Of a DNA stretch of 33,166 nucleotides, positions 1 to 9,788 are shown one piece after another; position 1 is the first letter of the stretch, and the number at the start of each line of letters is the position of its first letter. Origin of the DNA: Ichthyophonus hoferi (lineage: Eukaryota; Opisthokonta; Ichthyosporea; Ichthyophonida; Ichthyophonidae). The stretch is from positions 91,719 to 124,884 of the forward strand of contig NAOQ01000033.1 of the NCBI GenBank assembly GCA_002751075.1, in the 5' to 3' direction. The translations under genes were made by a program, and so were the position numbers. The notes under the pieces were generated by a model that saw only the letters and a program-made list of their open reading frames with translations, searched no databases and was not told the DNA's origin.

Positions 1-171
1 ACAAATGATGTTAACACAGAGGGTACAGCAGCACCAACACCACCTCTATCAGGATTGGGGATATCAGTAGTGACAGGGGCGGAGGAGGCGGAGGAGATTG
101 GGCAAGTATTACGGCACTCACTGCTAGTTTTCTCAGTTATTTCGCACATTCCGTCAAACTGGGGCTCCTAA
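1..171 (+). CDS. C-terminal fragment of an upstream gene, product unknown
   Basis: Frame 1 is open from the first base of the window to a TAA at 169-171, giving 56 residues. The stretch is richer in GC than what follows. The peptide begins with a Thr/Ala/Pro-rich part, passes an acidic EEAEE patch and ends in a hydrophobic segment (LLVFSVISHIP) before NWGS. An AATAAA follows about 80 bp after the stop, as expected for a gene 3' end. The open frame could include intron sequence at its left edge, because the rest of the gene lies outside the window. I do not recognise the family. It could also be a chance open frame, although the base composition and downstream signal favour a real exon. Confidence 0.45.
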   Translation, partial: TNDVNTEGTAAPTPPLSGLGISVVTGAEEAEEIGQVLRHSLLVFSVISHIPSNWGS

Positions 172-1452
172 GTGATTTTGGTGCGCGTGCGGGTTTTAAC
201 TGACGGGGCTGAGCTCGCTTGGGGTTAATGATGGCAACATTTGACAGGGCTAAATAAAGGGCTAAAACTCTTATGTTTCTCACAGACATTTTTGTCTTAT
301 TACTATTTTTTTCTTTTTAATAAACTGCTAATATGGAAACTAAATAAGTTCCCTTTTATCCTTTTCCGACCATTACTTATCGTGATTGTTAATTAATCGC
401 GTTCGTTAACGTAAATGAGAGTGATCATCAAAATCCCTATTGGCCAATAGAATTCATAGAAGATTGCTTGACCCATTACAATTGTTTGATTATATATTAC
501 GATTACCCCCTTATTAGAATGATAACCTTGGATTGCTATCTAACACCAGTAGATTAAACTGTTTTCCCATGTTAAATATGTAATAATCATTGCTAATAGT
601 ATTAAATACTTATAACTTTATAAAGAAATACCCAAATTAATTAAATATTTCGGTTCCAACACCTTTGTATGTGGGTCGGAGACAGATTCTTGGTTATCTT
701 TATACATCAATAACCGCCGTAAGCCATTAGTCAAAATATGCGTGAAAGTTTGTAATTGGCTGGTTTAGGGTAAAATTCGATTGGCCAGCAGGTCACCAAA
801 GAGCTATAGGGCATTTGGACTGACATAATATATAATATATTATTTGTAATTGATATATTAATTATATAATTATATTATAATCGGGTTATATTTAGTTAGT
901 TTATATGTCACGTAATATTGTTTGGTAGTATGATATATAATACAATTTCTATATATTATCTACAAAAATTTTTTTTTTCTCTTTCACAACACTAGTTTTT
1001 CCAGTCACGGTTGATAATATTAGGTTATGTCGATCGCACTCCACTAAATGAAGTATAAACGCAAAAGGAAACTAGACTTGTTTTAAATTTTACACGTTAG
1101 ACACTCTAAGTATTTTGACAAACCAATAAAAGTACTTGAAGCTTTTGAATAAAGTATTTGTTGAATATAAACAAAAAACTGTGTGTTCGCACACTATATA
1201 GGTTTTATGAGTTATGTATTCATTTGTAGCTTAAAACCACGCCATTCACAGAGATAAAGGGATTCAGAACAGACATAGTTAAAACAGTACTAAAGGAAAT
1301 TATATCTGCAGTGAAGAGAGTGGAATGTGATACAATATTGCGAAAGTATAGGGCGGCATTGAATAATTTTACCTGATAATTAGAAAAGAAGAGTGGAATT
1401 TTACGGAACATCTCTACAGGATTGAAAGTTTTGGAGTAAAGAAAAACAGAAA
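172..1452. other. Spacer between the partial upstream gene and the COMMD4 homologue
   Basis: No convincing coding sequence was seen. The stretch holds the candidate polyadenylation signal, a palindromic double CCAAT motif (ATTGGCCAAT, 439-448), a very AT-rich block around 824-960 and a T-run near 970. The 5' untranslated part and promoter of the COMMD4 homologue must lie near its right end. A TATATAG string near 1195 is one possible TATA-like element, but nothing confirms it. The minus-strand open frame at 1220-1471 has no protein-like features. Confidence 0.5.
253..258 (+). terminator. Candidate polyadenylation signal AATAAA
   Basis: AATAAA lies 82 bp after the stop codon at 169-171, in a fitting position to end the transcript of the partial upstream gene. 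Such hexamers are common by chance in AT-rich DNA, so only the position supports it. Confidence 0.4.
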
Positions 1453-2289
1453 ATGGTAAGAAATTAAGCAATACTTCTATCGGGAAAAATAGGAATATAA
1501 GATATTTGATGGATTTTTTTTTTTTTTTTTTTTGAAAAGTAGGGTGTCATAAGGATATGGCTGGTGAGTGAAGGTCAACAACCATTGTTAAGAAGGTTTT
1601 TTCGCGATTGGAAAAAATTGGAAGTGAGCTGATAGATAGATAGAGAGCATAGTAGTTTCAATATATTATATCATATTGATTATTCCTGCTCTCCCCTGCA
1701 CATTGCCTCTTACCTTCTGTGTTTGTGTATATTCAAGTAGTTGTACATTTATGTGCGTATTATCAGTTAAGTGAGAGGTCAACGAGTTTGTAAAATATAA
1801 CTATGCACAATATATCCTTATTTTATATATAAATATTACGTGAAAATAGGTCCACACCATTACGAATATATATATATAGACACAAAGAGAATGAAGTAGC
1901 ACGCATTACAATCCTATATATACATATATACATTTACATACCTACCTATATACCTAGCTACCTACCTACACACATATATGCATACATCATAGAGGCATAC
2001 TTACTACATAGCTAAATAATTTTCCACTATGGCATCATTGACTACACCCTCATCCTCATGCCATTCACATGATTCTTGTCCAATAGATATAGCAGAATAG
2101 CATAATGGCCTAGGCCGTATATATATATATCTTGTTAATACATTATTCCGGTACAGCATTTTCGTTTCTGTGGAGGCCTAGATTGTCCTGACTGGCTACT
2201 TGCTGAGATATCTCTATTTCAGAAACTGGTAGGCCATAACAATATGTATATTACGTGTATGCATTAATATATACATATTATTATTATTG

Positions 2290-2357
<68 letters not shown>

Positions 2358-2380
2358 TTACTATTATATTATTATTATTA

Positions 2381-2431
<51 letters not shown>

Positions 2432-5400
2432 TTATTATTATTATTATAGTTTTTAGATATTAATATTTATTTCATATTTTATTTCTTGTTTTCCCCTGGG
2501 GGAGAGCTCAAGTAACATTTACCAATAACAGTCTCTCTCCCATATGACGGATATATGTGCAACCGTTGCTGATGACATTTCAGGCACCTTTTACAACGTA
2601 AGTACATTGTACCTTTATGCAATTTAAATAATTAATACATCTATACAATATAGCTATAATCTATATTTATACAATTTTAATATATTGTAATAGAATATAC
2701 TATAATACAATACAATAAAATAAAATATTATATAATATTGGACACATGTTTCAATACAGCCTATGTTGTATACAGACCATATAACATTTTATAAAAAAAT
2801 AATTTGAGGAAGAAATGAAATTCTTATACAATCCTGCATGATACTATACCAGGTAGGTGTGGTGCTAATTGGTGGTTATAATATGGTTATAAGAGGGATG
2901 ATTGGGACACGTACACACAGAGAATAGGTTGATTAGATCATACTTTAATATAATATAATATAATATAATACAGTTATTGGTTGAATATGATAAGCGTGAC
3001 TGTCTCTCCTGTCGATAAGAGTTATATTTGATTGGTTTATGGCAGTACTAACACGTGTATATATCCTATGCTGCAGGATGATTGGATAGTGAAATTCACA
3101 GAGGATGTAAAGTTTTGTAAGGTTTACCCCTTTTTTCTAATATATACCCCTATCTAGATATACCTAGATGTACACATTCACATACACTAAAAATTACTAG
3201 CTAACCTATATCCACTCTATTTTACCTTATACCATAAATATTTCTTACCAATAACCAAAACTTTTGGCTTCTATATCATATCAATATATTATTTATTTAA
3301 TTTATTACATCCATATAAACCCGCATACATGTACATATACGTATATATACTTGCACGAAACCTGTCTTTTACTTATAAGCCTACTTACAGAAGCTCACAT
3401 AAGCGTATGAAAATACACACACACACATGCTTGTATATATACATAAATACACATACACATTCATATACATACACTTATCAAACATAAGTATATTAAAATA
3501 TGTACACGTATATATATATATATATATAAATGTACTCACATGCTAAGCAAGACATACATACATATATATACCCATATATATAATCAGCTGTATCCGATAT
3601 GAAAGCTGTAATTGCAGCATTGGCTTTCATACTGACCAGTACTACCAAATATGACGTGACTTCTGACGAATTGATTCACGAGCTCCATCAGTTGGGCTTG
3701 CCAAATGGTTGGTACAAAATCATTCATTGTTTTATTGAATGTACGAATGATATTTTTAATACTAAAAAAGTACAATTTAAAGTTCTATATCTCCTTCCTA
3801 TCTAGATATTATGATTGGATTTTAATTTTTCTCTTCTGATTAGGGATTCGTTTATGATTTTTTATTAACCAATGAGTATTAATTAAATGATGCAGGTTAC
3901 ATTCTTTGCTAGTGCAATGATGTAATTATCGGTGCGATTTCTTTATATCTGATTGGTTTTATATATTGTGATGATAAAATTATAATGAGTATATGTAATT
4001 GTATGCATATGCTTATGTATACACATAGGCAGATATTAAGGCGAATATATGTGTATGAATGGCATTGTATATAGATATGTGTGTATGTACATGCTTTATA
4101 TACCTAAATGCAGGTATGATGGTATATATGATGGTATGTATGAGATTATGTATGATATTATGTATGATATTATGTATGATCTTATGTATGATAGTATATA
4201 TTTTGCAATCCATCGATGATTGGTTAGCCATCACGTGACCTAGATGATGACATCATAGAATACGTCGAAGAAATTGGTAAAATCTACAAAAAGAAATACC
4301 AGGCTATGAAAGCTTTCTTATCTAGCCAGACGTTGAGGCGTAAGTCTCCAGACTACCAATATGTGCACCAATTATATTATTGAATCCATCACTATTAGTT
4401 GTCTCTCTTTGAATTTTTATTGATTTGCCTGTTCTTCATTCTTTTACATATCTTTTTCTCATTATTTTGTTTGTTTTGCATACAGTATATATTTACACTA
4501 ATATAGTACAATATATATATATAAGGTGAATTTATTACTCAGCAACATCCTATCACCCCTTTAATCGTAAATATACTGACCAATAAGCATATAATATCAT
4601 AGCAACCCCGGTAAAGGCATAAGATTTTTATCTACTATTCGTTATCTTCACTGTCTTTTATATATAATAGTATAGTAGTATAATAGTATAATAGTATGAT
4701 AGTATTGCAGTATAATAATATCATAATATAACAGTATGATCGTATGATAGTATGATAGTATAGTAGTATAATAATATAATAATATGATAGTATAGTAGTC
4801 TGATGGTATATTAATATGATAGTATAGTAGTATATTAGTATAATTGTATGATAATATAATAGTATAATAATACATTAGCATGATAGTATAATAGTATGGT
4901 GGCATAATAGTACGATAGTATAGTAGTATGATAGTATAGTACTATGATAATGCAGTAGTATGATGGTATAGTAGTATGATGGTATAGTAGTATTATAATA
5001 GTATGGTAGCATAGCAGTATGACAGTATAGTCGTATGAGAGTGTAGTAGTATGATGACAGAGTAGCATGATAGTATAGTAGTATGATAGTATAGTAATAT
5101 AATAATATAGTAGCATGATGTCATGGCAGTGCTATAGAATGACGTCATGATACTATGATACTATGATACTTTATATGTGCACGCAGTGTTCTACTGATAT
5201 GCGTATATCAATTTTTATATAGCTTCCAATCCTTTTGATTGATCTGGTTGACCGTCTATTGGTCCACTAGGCATTATTTTAAGCCAATTGGCAATTGTTA
5301 TTAATTATAAAATAACATTAATTGATTGATTAATTGGGAATTGGTCTTAATATCAAGGCCTATCCCGTATTATTAGTAATAGGTTTGTGGAGAAGTCGCA

Positions 5401-6495
5401 TGTTTTGGTGTGTTTTTATAATTAAGACTCAAGTAGTATTTAAATTTTAAAATAAAAACAATCCTAATCATATCGTTTGGCATAACTATTGTTTTGTAGT
5501 TTAACTGTTATTAGTTTGAATCCCATGTTTAAGTAAATCGTATTAACCAATCACACCATATTTTAAAGCTATTTGATTATAGTAATTTATATGATTGGCC
5601 CACTAAATTCTTCTATCTTATTCCCTGCAGTCCCTAGTGTATTAGAAACCACACATAAAGTTAAATATGTATTGGCATCCAATGAATTACAGGTGTGTAC
5701 CTCTATATATAGATAGTACTTGCATACACAGAGCTATATATTTAATGTAAGCATGTACATTGGCAGATATATATACATAAATTTTACTATATATCTGTAT
5801 GCTTATTTATAGCTAGTATCTTATATATATATATATACCCATAAAATAACCAAGTAATATTTTTCAATAAAGAGTATTTTTGTAGATATTTGCAATGATT
5901 GGTTTTTATTTTGACGTATTGGACACATACAGCTACACGTCTACACACATGCATGTATATATATATATAGGTTTATATGTATATCTACTTATTATTCATA
6001 GACATACACATAAGGGTAATTAAATTATCTTTTTTTACACTTATTGGCAACACGATTTAATTTAACGGCTAGTCATTGGTTCAATTAACTCATAAGGCAC
6101 GTGATATGTAGCGAGTGAACGAACCGATAGTACAATTGCGGTTACTGATTGGGGAAAAAGGTAATTCTAAGCCAATGTTATGTGAAATGACGACAGAAAA
6201 GTTTAAGATATTGTTATATGGTAAGTGATTGGATTGGATTAAGGTTATTGGTTGATATAAGTATTGCAACTATATATAAAAATGAAAGATGTAGTAGGAT
6301 TGGTTATTTTAAACCGCTTTATCATTGGTGTCATTAAATATATATTTTACATACATGTTGCAGGGAACCATACATAAGGTGTGTGTATGAGTCGATGAGA
6401 TGGAGTTGGTTTATATAAAGGTGGAAGAGGGAGAGTGAGTGAAGGGGAGAGAGAAAGAGATAGAGGAAGAGAAAGAGAAGGAGAAAAAGAAAGAG

Positions 6496-6526
<31 letters not shown>

Positions 6527-6644
6527 TACCCCTACAGTGCCTGATATGGAAGATAATGCGACCTAATCTATAAATGTGATTTCTCGACTTACAGAATTGC
6601 AACAAGCAGAGAAACTAATGACAGAACTAGAGGATAACCTATAA
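1453..6644 (+). CDS. COMMD4: COMM domain-containing protein 4 homologue (9 coding exons)
   Basis: COMMD proteins form the Commander complex that works with retriever and CCC in endosomal recycling, and they also modulate NF-kB and copper handling. Proposed coding exons are 1453-1455, 2157-2228, 2532-2597, 3077-3116, 3588-3707, 4244-4339, 5631-5692, 6112-6220 and 6595-6644. All are GT-AG with matching phases and give 205 aa (human COMMD4 is 199 aa). Family landmarks recalled from human COMMD4: [18 protein letters not shown] (residues 4-21), KFTEDVKFS (53-61), [15 protein letters not shown] (65-79) and ELHQLGLPN (92-100). The COMM domain occupies about 132-205, with [11 protein letters not shown] and a closing [12 protein letters not shown]. 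The helical HN domain occupies the first ~115 residues. Exons 2 to 9 are well supported. Exon 1, an ATG abutting the donor GTAAGA, is inferred because no in-frame ATG exists between the stop at 2136-2138 and exon 2. The exon 5 donor (GTTGGT) is weak. Introns hold long microsatellites. Confidence 0.9.
2278..2448. repeat. (ATT)n microsatellite in COMMD4 intron 2
   Basis: About 170 bp of nearly uninterrupted TTA/ATT trinucleotides, with a few single-base interruptions. It lies between coding exons 2 and 3 of the COMMD4 homologue. It should be highly length-variable between individuals. Confidence 0.95.
4118..4200. repeat. Short tandem repeat of a TATGTATGAT-based unit
   Basis: Roughly 15-bp units of the form TATGTATGATATTA repeat with small changes, grading out of TATATGATGG units on the left. 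It lies in COMMD4 intron 5 and ends about 45 bp before the acceptor of exon 6. Confidence 0.8.
4655..5172. repeat. Minisatellite of TAGTA/ATAGT units in COMMD4 intron 6
   Basis: About 500 bp built from pentamer-like units (ATAGT, AGTAT, GATAGT). One strand has few C and the other few G, so the minus strand stays open as a meaningless Tyr/Ile/Leu-rich frame. The tract degenerates at its right edge into repeated TGATAC units. A related tract occurs in a DnaJ-gene intron near 24139-24300 and shares the string GATAGTATAGTAGTAT. Confidence 0.9.
6423..6527. repeat. GA-rich polypurine tract in the last COMMD4 intron
   Basis: About 105 bp of almost pure purine on the plus strand, with only three or four T residues, ending in GAAA tetramers. 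It lies 67 bp before the acceptor of the last exon. Such tracts can form triplex (H-) DNA. A pyrimidine tract lies on the far side of the exon at 6789-6829. Confidence 0.9.
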
Positions 6645-6736
6645 TAGTCGTCGCCTGTATTTCTCTATAGTAAATATCCTATAACCCTGTTATTTACTGT
6701 GGTATTCTATCATAGACGTTTCGTATATTTTTCTAT

Positions 6737-6742
6737 AATAAA
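6737..6742 (+). terminator. Candidate polyadenylation signal of the COMMD4 homologue
   Basis: AATAAA occurs 92 bp after the stop codon at 6642-6644, in AT-rich sequence and ahead of a C/T-rich run. Position fits a normal 3' end; the hexamer alone is weak evidence. Confidence 0.45.
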
Positions 6743-6788
6743 TACCTTATTATCTATGCAAAAATATGTTTTATTTTTCATAAATTCA

Positions 6789-6829
6789 TCTTCCCTTCCC
6801 TCCCCTCTCTCCCTCCCCCACTCCCCCTT
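6789..6829. repeat. Polypyrimidine (C/T) tract after the COMMD4 stop
   Basis: Forty-one bases of C and T with a single A, about 145 bp beyond the COMMD4 stop codon. It is roughly complementary in composition to the GA tract at 6423-6527. Confidence 0.85.
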
Positions 6830-6967
6830 GCTCTCATAATATCATTCCTTCTTTCATGGTCTTCTATCTATCTACACCTTATGACACAGTATTTCTCCAC
6901 TACCTAACACGTTACTCTTCCCTCCAGGGACCAATCTAACACTACAATTTCAAATGTGATTTATTGC

Positions 6968-7136
6968 TTTAATTATAGTTAATTAAGAATACTAAGCCAT
7001 ATTAACTTAGTTTTAATATATTAGAAACAATTGAACCCTATTGTCTTAACTGCAATTAATTAAAATTTAATGAGACCGGTTACTTTAATTGAAGTTAATT
7101 AAAACGCAAAGTCCTATTAGTTTAGCCGTAAATAAA
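6968..7136. repeat. Degenerate tandem repeat, about three AT-rich units
   Basis: Units starting near 6968, 7042 and 7082 share the core CTTAATT..AGTTAATTAA; the first and third continue alike through CTATTAGTTTAG-like sequence. Similarity between the units is moderate, so this is either an old tandem duplication or convergent AT-rich sequence. Confidence 0.45.
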
Positions 7137-7777
7137 TAAATAAATGTTAATTAGTAACTATAGATGATACAGGTGTTATGACTACTTATATATGTAATAT
7201 ATGTCGACATTGTCCATTGTATGAACCATTAGCCGATCACACAAGATTAAATAAAATAAAATTTCATCTTGATTAGTTCAAGTAAGATCATTCCTTATTA
7301 AAATTTTATTGTGTAAGAACTTACAATTTGGGCTAACATGCTTGCTTGCCTGATTTATCTCCTACCTTTCCTGTTAGGTGGCCACTAAGATAATATTTCG
7401 CTAATAACCTTTTAAAGATGTGTGTATATTATTGCAGCAAATAGACGGGTAAAAGCATATCTTTTACATTGATTAATGTAATAGCTTTAAGTAACAGCTT
7501 AGGGCATGTTTTTATGTTTTCTTTCTAAACATAAGCATCAAAGTTACCGCTATTATCGTACACCTATCAAATACATGTCAAGATCAAGTAACACATTCTC
7601 ATTATTTAATATAATTGCGGTTTGCTTCCTTAATTCATATAATAGGTTATGTTATACATAACTGAATATAGCAAGGCTTGATACATATATAACATGCTTA
7701 GTAATACCCATTGTCAAATATAGCAACGTATACAACATTTGCAAAGTAAATCTAGTTAGAATTATCTAATTAATCGA

Positions 7778-7938
7778 TGTTATACCTGGAGAATATAAAA
7801 GAGTTCTGTCTAAGACAAATTAGGGACTCTCGCTTCTGTAGTGATGCTGAATAAAGGCCATACAGTTTGTATTCTAAATTCTTTGTTTACAATAGTTGGC
7901 TGCCACCCTGAATATGAATGAGATAATTACTACACAAG
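7778..7938 (+). repeat. LTR-like dispersed repeat, copy 1 (old fragment)
   Basis: The stretch starts with TGTTATA, has a TATAAAA string followed by GTTCTGTCT, then an AATAAA, and ends near GAGATAATTACTAC. A TATA element followed by AATAAA in under 100 bp resembles the promoter and polyadenylation part of a short long-terminal repeat. A diverged relative lies at 8978-9141. No coding remnant is seen beside it. It is best read as an old, degraded solo LTR or non-autonomous relative; the family is not determined. Confidence 0.35.
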
Positions 7939-8667
7939 CTGAAATCGATACTTCTGCCAATGACAAATTTTATAGTTGTTGTATAGATATGTATATATCT
8001 AATATCTTTCATATGTGCAATGTTATATATATTGAATGTGCGTATAATTAAAATTAAATCCTTATTATAATTGATGTTTTTCAAGTACAAGTTAATAATC
8101 ATAACAAGAGATCGTGTGGTTTTTGTACTAATATTATCCAATAGACAAAATACGTACAGATAGTGACAGTAGCTATACTACCAATTATTGCTTGTGGTAT
8201 TATTTTGAATGCGTAACGCTTTTATTCTATTGGATCATTATAATTATGATTACACAACCCTATCATGCCTTTCTTTAAAACAGTACTGATCAATCCAATT
8301 AAGTACGAGTTTATTGACGTTATATTTCTGATTGTTGACCCAATCATTTACTTCAATTAAAGATTATACTATATTACCTTTTTTAAGATCGAACGCGAAC
8401 ATTCATTAATGATCATGATATAGTAATTACATAACTTTGTGATGCACTGATAATTGTGAGCTTAGGAAAAGAAGAAGATTTTTTTTTTTTTTTAGTATAG
8501 TATATACGTGGTAGTTAGGATGACACGTAACCAACAGGAAATTTGGGTGTATATCGGCGGATAACGGCAATTAGTTTTCAGGTGACTGTTACTGATTATA
8601 GCTACATACACAGCTAGAGCTACATACAGTTAATGCACATTAATTAAATACTTAGAATAGGTTCTTA

Positions 8668-8920
8668 AAGGGGTTCCCAACAATAAATGGACAATCCCAA
8701 CAATATATGAACAGATGCCAACAAAAATGGACTTTTTGAAAGAGAAAAAAATACAGTATGAAATAATTAAAAGGAAATTAAAAGAAATTTACTTTTTTTT
8801 TTTTTTTTTTTACTAGAGGAATTGTATAATGGTATGCTCATTTTTATTGCGATCTATCCATTTATTGTTGGGAATGTCCATCTATTGTGGGAATTTGCCC
8901 ATTTATTTATGGGAACCCTG
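8668..8920. mobile_element. MITE-like element with long terminal inverted repeats
   Basis: About 253 bp with imperfect terminal inverted repeats of some 60 bp. The left end carries GGGTTCCCAACAATAAATGG; the right end, read backwards, gives GGGTTCCCATAAATAAATGG. Both arms continue with further CCCAACAATA/ATGGACA-type blocks. The interior is A/T-rich with a 22-base T run. TA dinucleotides flank both ends (8666-8667 and 8921-8922), as expected for Tc1/mariner-type insertion. There is no transposase, so it would be non-autonomous. Assignment to that superfamily is inference from the TA flank and a CAGGG-like terminus. Confidence 0.75.
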
Positions 8921-8977
8921 TAATCATAATAGTTTGATTAATTATTTGACCAATTGAATCATCAAGTAATTTATATA

Positions 8978-9141
8978 TGTTATAGTTAGAAAATATAAGA
9001 AGGTTCTGTCTGTGACAGGAGACGTCTCTTGCCTTTCAGTGGCTATACTAACTAAAAAAATTTAACCTTTATTGAATTATCTGTTTGTATTTGTGACTGT
9101 GACTGCCAACCATAATAGATGAGATAATAACTACAACACAA
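8978..9141 (+). repeat. LTR-like dispersed repeat, copy 2 (old fragment)
   Basis: This is similar along its length to 7778-7938. Shared blocks are TGTTATA, AATATAAG followed by GGTTCTGTCT, a GTTTGTAT block, and a closing GATGAGATAATAACTACAACAC. Divergence is considerable, so the copies are old. Both are in the same orientation, about 1.2 kb apart, with the MITE-like element between them. Whether they are two independent insertions or the two ends of one decayed element cannot be decided by eye. Confidence 0.35.
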
Positions 9142-9182
9142 TGAGATGTTCTAAACTATGTAAGTATCTAAATATTAATGAG

Positions 9183-9307
9183 CAATAATAATAATAGTAA
9201 TAATAATAATGATGATAATAATAGTAATCATAATAGTAATAATAGTAATCATAATAGTAATAATAGTAAATAATAATAATAATGATCTTAATAATGAGTA
9301 ATAACAT
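9183..9307. repeat. AAT/AGT-type microsatellite
   Basis: About 125 bp of AATAAT and AGTAAT trinucleotides, with a repeated higher unit AATAGTAATCATAATAGTAAT. Confidence 0.85.
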
Positions 9308-9788
9308 AACAATAACTAAAATTATTAAATTATACTGAAATAATAATTACAAGGAAATCATATTTAGAAAAATACAACTATTGCCCAATATTCAACTATA
9401 ATGTTAAAATGCCGATCTATTTGTACACCCACCAATTATGAACGCTAATGGCATAAAGATAAATAGGCGATCTTGATAGGGGCTCATAGCCAATAAAAAT
9501 GAGTTACGTTATCGCGGAAATCATCCTTTTTATATATTGTTTGTTTACTAGAGATTTGATATTTTGTACTATATATATACATATGGTGTTTGAGTATTTA
9601 TGGTATTATGCACTTAGATTTAAATTGATAATATAATAAAAAAGAAGCATAAGCTTGGTTGAAGGGAAATTTCATCTATATAGGAAATAATGAGATCTTC
9701 AATAATATAAATTAATTTTCACAAATAATAATAATAATAGTGAAAAACAAAAAACAAACGGAACATAGCATCTAATCAAACAATAGCC

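Larger units (their letters stand above)
6645..9788. other. Intergenic spacer between COMMD4 and the tRNA methyltransferase gene
   Basis: No gene was recognised in these 3.1 kb. The contents are the COMMD4 3' end, a degenerate AT-rich tandem block (6968-7136), two diverged copies of an LTR-like repeat (7778-7938 and 8978-9141), a MITE-like inverted repeat (8668-8920) and an AAT-type microsatellite (9183-9307). The minus-strand frame at 7887-8141 has low-complexity, non-protein-like content. The promoter of the methyltransferase gene should lie in the last few hundred bases, where I see no clear element. Confidence 0.55.

Noticed and set aside
4648-5116. Minus-strand open frames rich in Tyr, Ile and Leu
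   Set aside because: They are translations of the TAGTA-type minisatellite, which happens to lack stops on that strand; the same applies to 24009-24323 and 4013-4234.
5500-5535. tRNA-like TTTGAATCCCA string resembling a T-arm
   Set aside because: No matching acceptor stem, D-arm or anticodon arm could be placed upstream; it lies in a COMMD4 intron.
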